Below, piece by piece: positions 1 through 8,842 of a DNA stretch of 64,000 nt. This DNA is from Microbacterium sp. NIBRBAC000506063. Lineage in GTDB: Bacteria; Actinomycetota; Actinomycetes; Actinomycetales; Microbacteriaceae. The DNA lies in NCBI RefSeq assembly GCF_017968845.1, contig NZ_CP072876.1:496001-560000 (forward strand), written 5' to 3'. Each line of letters begins with the position of its first letter. The first letter of the stretch is position 1. Below the pieces are notes generated by a model. It searched no databases. It had not been told where the DNA came from and saw only the letters and a list, made by a program, of their open reading frames with translations. A program made the translations under genes and the position numbers.

Positions 1-1151
1 CTCGGTGGAGTTGTCGAGGTAGTAGCCGTCTTCGCGGCCGTTGTAGAAGTCGGCCAGGATGAACGCCATCGACGGGTCGCCCGCCAGTGCGTCCTCGAGC
101 GCCATCGTCAGATAGATCCAGTTGTCCTGCGAGTACAAGGCGGCGATGATGCCGGTCATCAGGGAGTCCGCACCGAGCATCCGGCCGTCGCCGTTCTCCA
201 GCGGACGCACGTCGACGCTCGCCAGCAGCGCGCCGAGGTCCGTCATGGCCTCGTCGACCGTGCCGGAGAAGGGGCAGCCTGAGCCGCCGAGGCAATCCGC
301 CATGTACGCCCGCAGGGCCGACTCGAAGCCGACCGCCTGCGTCGTGCCGACGTCGATGCCCGGGATCGAGGGGTCGATCGCACCGTCGAGCACGAGACGG
401 CCGACCCGATCGGGGTGCAGCTTCGCGTAGGTCGCGCCGAGGAAGGTGCCGTAGGAGTAGCCGAGGTAGTTGAGCTTCTCATCGCCCAGGACGCCGCGCA
501 GCAGGTCCATGTCGTGCGCGGAGTTGACTGTGGTGATGTGCGGCAGGATGCCGGCGCTGTTCGCCTCGCAGGCCTCGGCGAATCCGCGGTTGGCCTCGGT
601 CAGCTCGGCCTCCCATTCGTCCGAGCCGCGTGCGCCCTCGGGATGTCGTAGAGGTACCGGTCCATCTCCGCCGGGTCGAGGCAGGATACCGCCGTCGAGG
701 ATCCCACACCGCGCGGATCGAAGCCGATGATGTCGTAGTTGTCGATGAGCGCATCGCCGACGGCGAAGGCGAGCGAGTCGTACACGAGGTCGAAGCCGCT
801 ACCGCCGGGCCCTCCCGGGTTCAGCAGCAGCGAGCCGAGCGGCGCACCGGCGGAGGCGTGCCGCACGACCGCGAGCTCGATCTCACCGGCATCGGGGTTC
901 GCCCAGTCCAGCGGCGCGGTGACGGTCGTGCAGTCGAAGCCTCCGCCGCAGTCGCGCCACGCGAGTTCCTGCTCGTAGAAGCGGAGAAGGTCGGCGGCGA
1001 TGCCGTCGGTGACCGGCGCGTGCGTGCGATCGGGCAGCGGACGCTCGGTGGTCTCGGGGATCGCGGCGTACAGGCAGCCGGAGAGGGCGACGGAGGCCGC
1101 GACGGCCCCGGCCACGGCCGCGATCGCACGGCGCAGTTTTCGAGCGTTCAC
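1..1151 (-). CDS. Secreted lipoprotein alpha/beta-hydrolase, tripeptidyl-aminopeptidase type (partial)
   Basis: Predicted extracytoplasmic serine hydrolase or peptidase of the SlpD/TAP-like alpha/beta-hydrolase family. The N-terminus carries a short basic stretch, a hydrophobic segment and a lipobox LSGC with the lipidated Cys at residue 26. An NPGGPGGSG oxyanion motif follows, and a GYSYG nucleophile elbow lies at about 451-462. The C-terminal part runs off the left edge of the window. The frame breaks in a three-base G run at 640-642, where one missing base turns the expected DIPEGARGSDEW into an unrelated reading; adding a base restores homology through to position 1. The start overlaps the holB stop by 4 bases, so the two are probably co-transcribed. 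The exact substrate is unknown. Confidence 0.8.
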
Positions 1152-2304
1152 AGTTTCCTTCCGCTGGCGACGGTCACCAGCAGGCTCTCCAGAGCCAGCG
1201 TCGGTGCCACGTTGCGTTCGAGGGACTCGCGGGTATGCGCGAGATCGTCCAGGACGACCAGCGTACGCGGGGTCGACCAGGATTCCGCGACCGCCTCGAG
1301 GCCGTCGCGGAGCTCACGATTGATCAGGTCGTCGTCGCGCCCGAACTGCAGCATCACGACGTCGCGGAACAACGACTGAAGATCGGTCAGCACTCTGTCG
1401 ATGCCATCGCGGAGGCTCCGTGTCGCACGCCGCTTCTGATCCTCTTCGAGTGCGGAGACCTGCGCGCGCACCGCGGGCGGCACGGCCTTCCCCTCGGCGA
1501 CGCCCACGGCCCGCAGCAGAGCCGTGCGCTCCGCATCATCGCGCTCGGCGGTCAGCGCCTTGGCGTCGTCGGTCGCCGCCTGCACGATGCGTCCGGCGAC
1601 CTCGACCGCATCGCCGACGCCGCGCACCCCGAGCACCGCGCGGAGCATCTCGTCGCGACGGTCGCGTGCCGCGGCATCGGTCGCCAGTCGCTGCGCCATG
1701 CCGATGTGCCGCTGAGCGTGCCGTGCGGCGCGCTCGGCGGTCTCGTCGTCGATCCCGGTGCGGCGCGCGATGAGTTCCGCGACGTCCGACACCTCAGGCT
1801 CGCGCAGGCGCAGCGTGCGCACCCGCGAGCGGATCGTGGGCAGCAAGTCGGCCTCGCTCGGCGCGCACAGCACCCACACCGTGCGCTCCGGCGGCTCTTC
1901 CAGCGCCTTCAGCAGCACGTTGGAGGTGCGCTCGACCATGCGGTCGGCGTCTTCGATCACGATGACCCGGTACCGGCCGGCCGACGGTGCGAAGTAGGAG
2001 CGCTCGACCAGCGCGCGCGCTTCGGCGATCGAGATGATGACCTTCTCGGTGCGCAGCACCGTCACATCCGGATGCGTGCCGACGAGCACCTGGCGCATGG
2101 TCGCCTCGTCGTCGGGCCCTGCGGCGACGAGGGACGCCGCGAAGGCGTAGGCGAGCGTCGAGCGACCGGATCCGGGCGGGCCCGTGATGAGCCAGGCATG
2201 TGAGAGGGAGTCGGGGTCGGACGCGGCGCTCCGCAACGTCTGGACGGCGTCGTCCTGCCCCAGACGTCCGTCCAGGGGAACGGAGCGGTGGCGGCGACAG
2301 ACAT
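1148..2304 (-). CDS. holB: DNA polymerase III subunit delta'
   Basis: Clamp-loader subunit working with DnaX and HolA to load the beta clamp. About 386 residues. A Walker A-like GPPGSGRST lies near residues 42-50, and a PSEADLLPTIRSR stretch matches the arginine-finger region (SRC motif, Cys replaced by Val). The start chosen is the ATG at 2304 (MSVAATAPFPWTDVWGQDD), because an MSxxPFPW-type opening is usual for actinobacterial HolB. This needs one extra base in the C run at 2258-2261. An uncorrected ORF starts at 2308 in another frame and gives an unrelated N-terminus. The gene normally sits beside tmk; here a CaCA antiporter and a palindromic element lie between them. Confidence 0.88.
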
Positions 2305-2339
2305 GCACTCAGCCTAACCCGCACCCCCGACCCCGACGC

Positions 2340-3302
2340 TCAGAGACGGGCGACCAGCAGGTAGGTGAGATACGCGCCGTAGAGGGCGACCAGGAGAAGG
2401 CCCTCGCGGCGACCGATGCGGCGCCCGGTGAGCATGAGCACGCCCGTGAAGAAGGTCGCCATGATCATCACCGGGATGTCGACGAGGATGAGCGCCGGAT
2501 CCAGCACGATCGGGGCGGCCAGCACGGTGATCCCCAGGATCAGGGTCAGGTTGTAGGTGCTCGATCCGACGAGGTTGCCGATGGCGATGTCCCGCTCGCC
2601 GCGGAAGGTGGAGAGGATCGCCGTGGCGAGCTCGGGCGCCGAGGTGCCGATGGCGATGATCGTCAGTCCGATGAAACCCTCGGATATGCCCAGGGTGCGC
2701 GCGATCTCGGTCGAGCCGTCCACGAGCCAGTCGGCACCGAGGATGATGACGCCGAGTCCCGCCATGAGCACGAGCACGGTGCCGAGCGTCGCCCAGCGGC
2801 TCCTGCTGAACGACCGCGGCCCGAAGGAGTCGGCGAACTCCTCGGCGATGTAGGTCGTCTCCCGGCGCGCCGTGCGCACGAGCGCGACGGTGTACCCGAT
2901 CGCGATGCCCACGAGAACCGCGCCCTCGACGCGGCTGAACTCGCCGTCGATCGCGAAGAGGAGCACGATCATCGCCACCACGCCCATGACCGGCAGGTCC
3001 AGTCGCAGCGTCTGCATCGACAGGGGAACGGCCCGCAGGGCGGCGGTCAGCCCCAGGATCAGTAGCAGGTTGACGATGTTGGTCCCTGCGATGTTGCCGA
3101 CCGCGAGCGAACCGGCGCCGGTGGTGGCCGCTCCGATGCCGACCGCCAGTTCAGGAGCGCTCGTGCCGATCGAGACGACCGTGAGCCCGACGAGGATCGG
3201 CGGCACGCCGAGCTTCGCCGCCAGCCGCGACCCCGAGCGGACGATCAGCTCGGCACCCACGACCAGCAGCACGAGACCCGCGATCACCGCCACCCATGCC
3301 AC
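2340..3302 (-). CDS. Calcium/sodium antiporter, CaCA family (YrbG-like)
   Basis: Integral membrane cation exchanger, 320 residues, with no frame break. It shows the internal duplication of the family: two alpha-repeats, each containing GTSAPELA (about residues 47-54 and 223-230), with around ten hydrophobic segments arranged as two halves. The acidic residue in each repeat is part of the ion-binding site in characterised members. The ion specificity (Ca2+, Na+ or K+) cannot be told from sequence. The gene sits between tmk and holB on the same strand, with a large palindromic element just upstream. Confidence 0.88.
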   Translation of the reverse strand: MAWVAVIAGLVLLVVGAELIVRSGSRLAAKLGVPPILVGLTVVSIGTSAPELAVGIGAATTGAGSLAVGNIAGTNIVNLLLILGLTAALRAVPLSMQTLRLDLPVMGVVAMIVLLFAIDGEFSRVEGAVLVGIAIGYTVALVRTARRETTYIAEEFADSFGPRSFSRSRWATLGTVLVLMAGLGVIILGADWLVDGSTEIARTLGISEGFIGLTIIAIGTSAPELATAILSTFRGERDIAIGNLVGSSTYNLTLILGITVLAAPIVLDPALILVDIPVMIMATFFTGVLMLTGRRIGRREGLLLVALYGAYLTYLLVARL

Positions 3303-3367
3303 AGGGCGAGACTACCGGTCGCGGCGGGCGAGGCATCCGTTCGCGGGACATCGCCTGCGCGAAAGAC

Positions 3368-3498
3368 GTTCGCGCTGCTCCTTCCTGCGCAGCACTCGCT
3401 CGCGCTACTCGAACCCGGTCACGCTACACAGTTTTCTGGCACGGCGACAGGATCGAGTAGCGCGAGCGTTCCAGGGATCAGGAAGAAGCAGCGCGAGC
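3368..3498. repeat. Large nested inverted-repeat element
   Basis: A perfect 16-base pair of arms (3397-3412 and 3453-3468; arm CGCTCGCGCTACTCGA) lies inside a second, nearly perfect 20-base pair (3368-3387 and 3479-3498, two mismatches). The central 40 bases are unpaired. The whole unit is about 131 bp, has no coding potential, and lies between tmk and the CaCA antiporter. It could be a MITE-like or REP-like element, or a structured 3' end of the topA-tmk transcript. No target-site duplication was recognised. Confidence 0.7.
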
Positions 3499-3523
3499 GG
3501 ATGCCGCAGAGAGCGGGTGCCGA

Positions 3524-4168
3524 TCAGAGAAGGGTCGCGACGCGCTCACGGATCGCGGCGGCGAGCTCGGCCGCGGGCCGGGTCGCGTCGACCACGAGGA
3601 AGCGATCGGGCTCGGCAGAGGCCAGGGCGAGGAAGGCGTCGCGTACGCGCTCGTGGAACTCCTGCTGCTCGGCCTCGAGGCGGTCGAAAGGATTGTCGCC
3701 CGGTCCCTGAGCCTGTCGAAGGGCGAGGCGGGCGCGCGCGGTCTGCGGATCGAGATCGAGGAGGATCGTCAGATCCGGCAGCGCGCCCTCGGTCGCCCAG
3801 AGCGAGAGCCCACGGATCTCGGCGGCATCGAGCACGCGCCCTGCACCCTGATAGGCGACCGACGAGTCCAGGTAGCGGTCCTGGATCACGACGTCGCCGC
3901 GCCCCAGCGCCGGTCTCACGACGGTCGCGATGTGATGCGCCCGGTCGGCCGCATAGAGGAGCGCCTCGGCGCGCGGGGCGACGTCGCCGCGGTGGTGCAG
4001 GACGATGTCGCGGATGAGCCGGCCGACCTCGCTGCCGCCCGGTTCGCGGGTGCGCACGACGGCGTGTCCGGCACCCGTGAGCCACGTCTCCAGGAGTTCG
4101 GCCTGGGTCGTCTTGCCCGAGCCGTCTCCGCCTTCGAGCGTGATCCAGACCCCGCGGCCGTCGGTCAC
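3524..4168 (-). CDS. tmk: Thymidylate kinase
   Basis: Phosphorylates dTMP to dTDP in the cytoplasm. 214 residues, a normal length. P-loop GGDGSGKTT at about residues 13-21, the REPGGS substrate motif, and DRYLDSSVAYQG downstream. Between the lid region and the C-terminus sits a short insertion reading LRQAQGPGDN, encoded by a palindromic repeat (3702-3723) found in other genes of this window. The ATG overlaps the topA stop by 4 bases, so translation is probably coupled to topA. Confidence 0.95.
   Translation of the reverse strand: MTDGRGVWITLEGGDGSGKTTQAELLETWLTGAGHAVVRTREPGGSEVGRLIRDIVLHHRGDVAPRAEALLYAADRAHHIATVVRPALGRGDVVIQDRYLDSSVAYQGAGRVLDAAEIRGLSLWATEGALPDLTILLDLDPQTARARLALRQAQGPGDNPFDRLEAEQQEFHERVRDAFLALASAEPDRFLVVDATRPAAELAAAIRERVATLL
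3702..3723. repeat. Intragenic palindromic repeat, copy in tmk
   Basis: Contains CCCTGAGCCTGTCGAAGGG, a semi-palindromic sequence read in frame inside tmk. Related copies occur in topA (6322-6340), and more divergent ones in tdk (19125-19154) and ackA (32438-32458). Confidence 0.7.
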
Positions 4169-6981
4169 GAGGTCGTCTTCTTCTTCGCGGCGTTCGCAGC
4201 GCGGGTGGCCGCGGCCTTCTTCGCCGCGGCGGAGCGGGCGGCGGCCTTCTCCGCATCCGTCTTCGTCGGTGCCTTCTTCGCGGGCGCCTTCTTGGTCGCG
4301 GTCTTCTTCGCTCCGCGCTTGGGCGCCGGGCCCTTGGCACGCTTGTCCGCGAGCATCTGCACGGCGATCTCGAAGGTGATGTCTTCCGGCTTCTGTCCGC
4401 GCGGGATCGTCACATTCGTCTCGCCGTCGGTCACGTACGGCCCGAAGCGTCCGTCGCGCACCCGGATCGGCTTGCCGCTGACCGGATCGGCGTCGAACTC
4501 GGCGAGCGCGCTGGAGGCACGTCGGGAGCCGGCACCGTACTTCGGCTGGGCGTAGATCTCCAGCGCCTGCTCGAGCGTGACGTCGAAGATCTGCTGCTCG
4601 CTCTCCAGCGACCGCGAGTCGGCGCCCTTCTTCAGGTAGGGGCCGTACCGGCCGTTCTGCGCCGTGATGACCTCGCCCGACTCGGGGTCGGTGCCCACCT
4701 CACGGGGCAGACTCAGCAGTCGCACTGCGGTGTCGAGATCGATCGTGTCGACCGACATCGAGCGGAAGAGCGAGCCTGTGCGGGGCTTGGGCGCGTCCTT
4801 CTTGGCGGTCTTCTTCTTCGGCGCCTCGACGACCTCACCGGTGGCCTCGTCGACGACGGGCTCCTCCTCCGGCAGGTTCTCCTGCACATAGGGGCCGTAA
4901 CGGCCGTCCTTGACGACGATGGCGAGTCCGGTCTCGGGATGCTCCCCCAGCACGCGGTCGCCGGCCACAGGGGCGTCGATGAGCTCCTGCGCCTTCTCGG
5001 CCGTCAGCTCGTCGGGCGCGAGATCCTCGGGGACGTTGACGATGCGGGGCTTGGCCTCGGGGTTCGCGGGGTCGGCGACCTCGAGGTAGGGGCCGTACTT
5101 GCCGAAGCGCAGCGTGGCGTTGTCGGTGATCCGGGTCGAGTTCAGGGCGCGCGCATCGATCTCGCCGACGTTGTCGACGACCTGACGGAGGCCGACGCGG
5201 TCGTCGGCGCCGAAGTAGAACTTCCTCAGCCACTCGACGCGCTTCTGCTCGCCGCGGGCAATCGCATCGAGATCGTCTTCGAGCGCCGCGGTGAAGTCGT
5301 AGTCGACGAGGTCGGCGAAGTGCTCCTCGAGCAGCCGGATGACGCTGAACGCCATCCACGTCGGCACGAGGGCCTGCCCGCGTTTGATGGCGTAGCCGCG
5401 GGCGAGCACGGTGTCGATGATGCTCGCGAAGGTCGAGGGGCGGCCGATCCCGCGCTCCTCGAGCGCCTTGACGAGAGAGGCCTCGGTGTAGCGCGGCTTG
5501 GGCGTCGTGCGGTGGCCCTTGGCCTCGGCATCCGATACGGTCAGCTCGTCGCCGACGGCGACGGCCGGCAGCGACTGGTCGCCCTGGGCGTCCGCGTCGC
5601 CGCGCTTCTCGTCGCGCCCCTCCTCATAGGCCTCGAGGAAGCCCTTGAAGGTGTAGACGGTTCCGGATGCCGTGAACTCGGCGTTGCGGCCGTCGGCGTC
5701 GACGGCGAGGGTGACCGTCGTCGTCTCGTACTGGGCGTCGGACATCTGGCTGGCGACGGTGCGCTTCCAGATGAGGTCGTAGAGACGGCGCTCATCGCTG
5801 TCGAGCTCGCTCGCGACCGAGGAGGGCGTGCGGAAGGTGTCGCCCGAGGGGCGGATCGCCTCGTGCGCCTCCTGGGCGTTCTTGCTCTTGGACTTGTAGA
5901 TGCGCGGGTTCAGCGGCACGGCCTTGTCGCCGTAGAGGGCGACCGCCTGGCTCCGGGCCGCCTGCACCGCCTGGGCGGAGAGGGCGACGGAGTCGGTGCG
6001 CATATAGGTGATGTAACCCTTCTCGTAGAGGCGCTGGGCGACGCTCATCGCCTGCTTCGCGCTCATCGAGAGCTTGCGTCCGGCCTCCTGCTGCAGCGTG
6101 GAGGTCGTGAAGGGGGCATAGGGGCGGCGCGTGCCGGGCTTGGCCTCGACCTTGGTGACGGTTCCGGCGCGGGCGGCGTCGACGGCCCGGGCGAGCGCGA
6201 GGGCTTCGCCCTCGCGGAGGACGACGACGGCCTTCTTGAGCTCTCCGTTGTCGTCGAAGTCGGTGCCGCGGGCGAGCTGTCCGCCGTCGACGCGCACGAG
6301 GCGCACGGAGAACCCTCCGACCTCTGAGCCTGTCGAAGGGCCCGTCGCGGCGGCGCGCGCCTCCACGTCCCAGTACTCGGCGGAGACGAACGCCATGCGT
6401 TCGCGCTCCCGGTCGACGATCATGCGGGTGGCGGCGGACTGCACGCGGCCGGCCGACAGGCCCGTCTTGACCTTGTACCAGAGCACGGGCGAGACGTCCC
6501 AGCCGTACAGGCGGTCGAGGATGCGGCGGGTCTCCTGCGCGTCGACGAGGTCGAGGTCGAGCTCGCGGGTGTTTCCGACGGCGGCCTGGATGGCGTCTTT
6601 GGTGATCTCGTGGAAGACCATGCGCTTGACGGGCACCTTGGGCTTGAGGGTCTCCAGCAGATGCCAGGCGATCGCCTCGCCCTCGCGGTCTTCATCGGTG
6701 GCGAGCAGGACCTCGTCGGCGGTCTTCAGCGCACGCTTCAGTTCGGCGACGGTCTTCGTCTTGCGGTCGGAGACCACATAGTAGGGGTCGAAGTCGTTCT
6801 CGATGTCGATCGAGTACTTGCCGTAGGCCTTCTTGTCGTCGGCGGGGATGTCACGCTTGTCGGCGAGGTCACGGATGTGCCCGACGGAGCTGAGCACGTG
6901 GTAACCGTCGCCGAGATAGCCCTGGATCGACCGCATCTTCGTCGGAGACTCGACGATGACGAGCTTCTTGCCTTCTGCCAA
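4165..6981 (-). CDS. topA: DNA topoisomerase I
   Basis: Type IA topoisomerase relaxing negative supercoils. 938 residues from the TTG start at 6981, chosen because a good Shine-Dalgarno (GAAAGGAC, read on the minus strand at 6988-6995) sits 6 bases upstream and the family start AEGKKLVIVESPTK follows; a longer ATG start at 7068 lacks homology. TOPRIM residues appear as VIVESPTK and ATDEDREGE, and the active-site Tyr is in YITYMRTDS. Four C-terminal glycine-aromatic repeats (RYGPY or RFGPYV) precede a Lys/Ala-rich tail typical of actinobacteria. A palindromic repeat adds STGSE at 6322-6340. No frame break in 2.8 kb. Confidence 0.96.
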   Translation of the reverse strand: MAEGKKLVIVESPTKMRSIQGYLGDGYHVLSSVGHIRDLADKRDIPADDKKAYGKYSIDIENDFDPYYVVSDRKTKTVAELKRALKTADEVLLATDEDREGEAIAWHLLETLKPKVPVKRMVFHEITKDAIQAAVGNTRELDLDLVDAQETRRILDRLYGWDVSPVLWYKVKTGLSAGRVQSAATRMIVDRERERMAFVSAEYWDVEARAAATGPSTGSEVGGFSVRLVRVDGGQLARGTDFDDNGELKKAVVVLREGEALALARAVDAARAGTVTKVEAKPGTRRPYAPFTTSTLQQEAGRKLSMSAKQAMSVAQRLYEKGYITYMRTDSVALSAQAVQAARSQAVALYGDKAVPLNPRIYKSKSKNAQEAHEAIRPSGDTFRTPSSVASELDSDERRLYDLIWKRTVASQMSDAQYETTTVTLAVDADGRNAEFTASGTVYTFKGFLEAYEEGRDEKRGDADAQGDQSLPAVAVGDELTVSDAEAKGHRTTPKPRYTEASLVKALEERGIGRPSTFASIIDTVLARGYAIKRGQALVPTWMAFSVIRLLEEHFADLVDYDFTAALEDDLDAIARGEQKRVEWLRKFYFGADDRVGLRQVVDNVGEIDARALNSTRITDNATLRFGKYGPYLEVADPANPEAKPRIVNVPEDLAPDELTAEKAQELIDAPVAGDRVLGEHPETGLAIVVKDGRYGPYVQENLPEEEPVVDEATGEVVEAPKKKTAKKDAPKPRTGSLFRSMSVDTIDLDTAVRLLSLPREVGTDPESGEVITAQNGRYGPYLKKGADSRSLESEQQIFDVTLEQALEIYAQPKYGAGSRRASSALAEFDADPVSGKPIRVRDGRFGPYVTDGETNVTIPRGQKPEDITFEIAVQMLADKRAKGPAPKRGAKKTATKKAPAKKAPTKTDAEKAAARSAAAKKAAATRAANAAKKKTTS
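6322..6340. repeat. Intragenic palindromic repeat, copy in topA
   Basis: CTCTGAGCCTGTCGAAGGG differs from the tmk copy at one base (CTCTGAG for CCCTGAG) and is read in frame inside topA between the TOPRIM and the following domain, adding residues read as PSTGSEV. Confidence 0.7.
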
Positions 6982-7064
6982 GGGTGCGTCCTTTCTTCGA
7001 AGCACACCATACACACCGCAAGCCGAAAGAAGACGGAGCGGTGGCGATGATCTTGCCGTCGGGA

Positions 7065-7388
7065 TCACTCGGGTGGCCCAGCGCGGGCACGTGCGACGGC
7101 ACTGAGACCAGCGTACGCCGCTCTGACCTCCACGGTCGCCACGGGGCCGTGCAGCTCGCAGGAGGTCAGCCGCCCGCCAGCGGCGTCGGCGACCTGCGCG
7201 GCGACCGCGCAGGCGGGGTCATCGGATGCCACGGCACCCGTGACGATGTCGGATGCGGCGAGCGCGGCCGCGTCGGCGGCCGCCGCCGTCCGCTGCCCCG
7301 TCACCGCCGCGCCGCCGACGGCGGCCAGTCCGACGCAGAGGGTCGCGGTGACGGCGACCAGGCCGGCGGCGAGGATGCTCCCGGCCAT
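7065..7388 (-). CDS. TadG-like secretion-associated protein (Rv3654c type)
   Basis: 107 residues. A single hydrophobic N-terminal segment (residues 3-30) is followed by GQRTAAAADAAALAAS, the hallmark of TadG/Rv3654c-type pseudopilin-like proteins, and a short extracellular domain with two Cys that may pair. The start overlaps the TadE stop by one base (TGATG). It is the last gene of the Tad cluster and probably a minor pilin or assembly factor at the membrane. Confidence 0.8.
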   Translation of the reverse strand: MAGSILAAGLVAVTATLCVGLAAVGGAAVTGQRTAAAADAAALAASDIVTGAVASDDPACAVAAQVADAAGGRLTSCELHGPVATVEVRAAYAGLSAVARARAGPPE

Positions 7389-7726
7389 CACCAGCCTCCG
7401 TCCAGCGCGCAGCCGCGCGCACGCAGAGGCAACTGAACGAGCCTGCCGACGCCGAGGTCCACCCGTCCGGTGACGCAGACGAGCCCGTGCTGTCGTGCGG
7501 CGGACAGCTGCGCGCCCGCGACGGAGGCGGAGACCGTCTCGCGCACCCGGGCGTCGGATTCGCCGCGACCGAGCAGGCGCGCCGCATCCGACACCGCGTC
7601 CTGCAGCGCCACCTGCGTCGAGGCGGCACTGAGCGCACCGACCCCGAGCAGGAGGGTGAGCACGACGACGGGCAGGGCGACGGCGAACTCGGCGGCGACC
7701 GATCCTGCCTCGTCGCGTGCACTCAT
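7388..7726 (-). CDS. TadE-like minor pseudopilin
   Basis: 112 residues. The N-terminus DEAGSVAAEFAVALPVVV has the Gly-X(n)-Glu pattern of TadE: a positively primed start, Glu five residues after Gly, then one membrane helix. Minor pilin of a Flp/Tad-type apparatus. It overlaps both neighbours by a few bases, indicating translational coupling. No prepilin peptidase gene is visible in the window. Confidence 0.8.
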   Translation of the reverse strand: MSARDEAGSVAAEFAVALPVVVLTLLLGVGALSAASTQVALQDAVSDAARLLGRGESDARVRETVSASVAGAQLSAARQHGLVCVTGRVDLGVGRLVQLPLRARGCALDGGW

Positions 7727-7920
7727 GCGACCGTGAGCGCGCGCCGGACGAGATCGGTGAGGATGCCGCGCACCTCGTCCGAGCGCATGATGACGACGAG
7801 CAGGCCCGCGAAGGCGACCGCGGCCATCGTCGCGATCGCATACTCCGCGGTCGCCGCGCCGGTCTCGTCGGCGAAGAGCGCTGCCGCGCGACGGCGGGTG
7901 AGGGTGGGGAGGGTGTTCAT
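7723..7920 (-). CDS. DUF4244 protein, Flp-pilin-like
   Basis: 65 residues. A basic N-terminus is followed by ETGAATAEYAIATMAAVAFAG and one membrane helix. The AEYA(I/V) motif after a Gly resembles the Flp prepilin cleavage site, so this is the best candidate for the major pilin. DUF4244 proteins usually sit between the T2SS-F gene and TadE, as here. The Shine-Dalgarno (AAAGAAAGGAA) is strong. Role inferred from context. Confidence 0.8.
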   Translation of the reverse strand: MNTLPTLTRRRAAALFADETGAATAEYAIATMAAVAFAGLLVVIMRSDEVRGILTDLVRRALTVA

Positions 7921-7948
7921 GGTGTTCCTTTCTTTCTTCCTTCGGGGG

Positions 7949-8842
7949 TCAGGGGGCGAGCATGAGCGGGGTCGTGGAGAGCACGCTGAGGATGAGCGGG
8001 GCGACCCCGAGCAGGAGGAAGGCCGGAAGCGTGCAGGCTCCCAGCGGCAGGAGGAGCCGCGCGGACAGGGCCGCGGCCCGCATCCGGCCGTCGATGCGTG
8101 CGCGATGACGCTCCTGGGCGGCCGCCGCCCGGAGGAGCTCTCCTGCGGGCACACCGGCGGCGTGCGAGAGGGCGAGCACCTCGTCGGTGCGCGCGGCCTC
8201 GCCGGGGCCGGCGGTCTCGGAGACGAGACGCCGCGCGCGATCGATGGACGCGCCGCCGGAGAGGGCGACAGCCAGCAGCTCGGCGTGGAGCCCGGGTGTG
8301 CCCGGTGCGGGCCGCGCCTTGCGCAGGAGCGCCCGCGTCCAGCGGCGCGCGACGAACACGAGGGCGAGCCCGGCCGCGACGCACAGCGCTCCCGGCAGCG
8401 TCGTGAAGACCACCCGGAGCGTGTCGAAGCCCAGGGCGAGCCCGAGGAGGAGTCCGGCGGCGGGCAGCCACAGCATGAGCTTGGCGGTGCCGGCGGGCTC
8501 GGCGAGCGCCACGCGGACGTCGTCGGATGCGGCGGCGGCATCCTGCAGCGTCTCGGCGAGCGCCCGCAGCACCTCGGCCAGCGGGGCTCCGACCGTCGTC
8601 GCGACCTCCCAGGCCGCCGCCACATCGCGCCAGGCCTCGCCCTCGGCGGCGATCGCCGCGAGGAGGTCGTCGCCCGCGTCGACGCGCGCGGTGATGCGGG
8701 AAGCGGTGGGCTCGCCCGACTCGGCCAGATGCCGCCAGGCCGTCTGCGGAGCGGCTCCCGCCTGCAGGAGCACCGCGAGGGTGCGTACCACGACGGCCGC
8801 CGCGGCGGCATCCGAGGGCTCTGGACCCCGCGACCTCACCAT
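7949..8842 (-). CDS. Type II secretion F family protein (TadB/TadC-like)
   Basis: 297 residues. Inner-membrane platform protein of the Tad system. A cytoplasmic T2SS-F segment (about 20-110) is followed by a hairpin of two helices (about 122-165), a second cytoplasmic helical part and a C-terminal helix pair (LLLPLGACTLPAFLLLGVAPLIL). Only one F-family gene is present where complete systems have TadB and TadC. It overlaps tadA by 7 bases. Confidence 0.82.
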   Translation of the reverse strand: MVRSRGPEPSDAAAAAVVVRTLAVLLQAGAAPQTAWRHLAESGEPTASRITARVDAGDDLLAAIAAEGEAWRDVAAAWEVATTVGAPLAEVLRALAETLQDAAAASDDVRVALAEPAGTAKLMLWLPAAGLLLGLALGFDTLRVVFTTLPGALCVAAGLALVFVARRWTRALLRKARPAPGTPGLHAELLAVALSGGASIDRARRLVSETAGPGEAARTDEVLALSHAAGVPAGELLRAAAAQERHRARIDGRMRAAALSARLLLPLGACTLPAFLLLGVAPLILSVLSTTPLMLAP

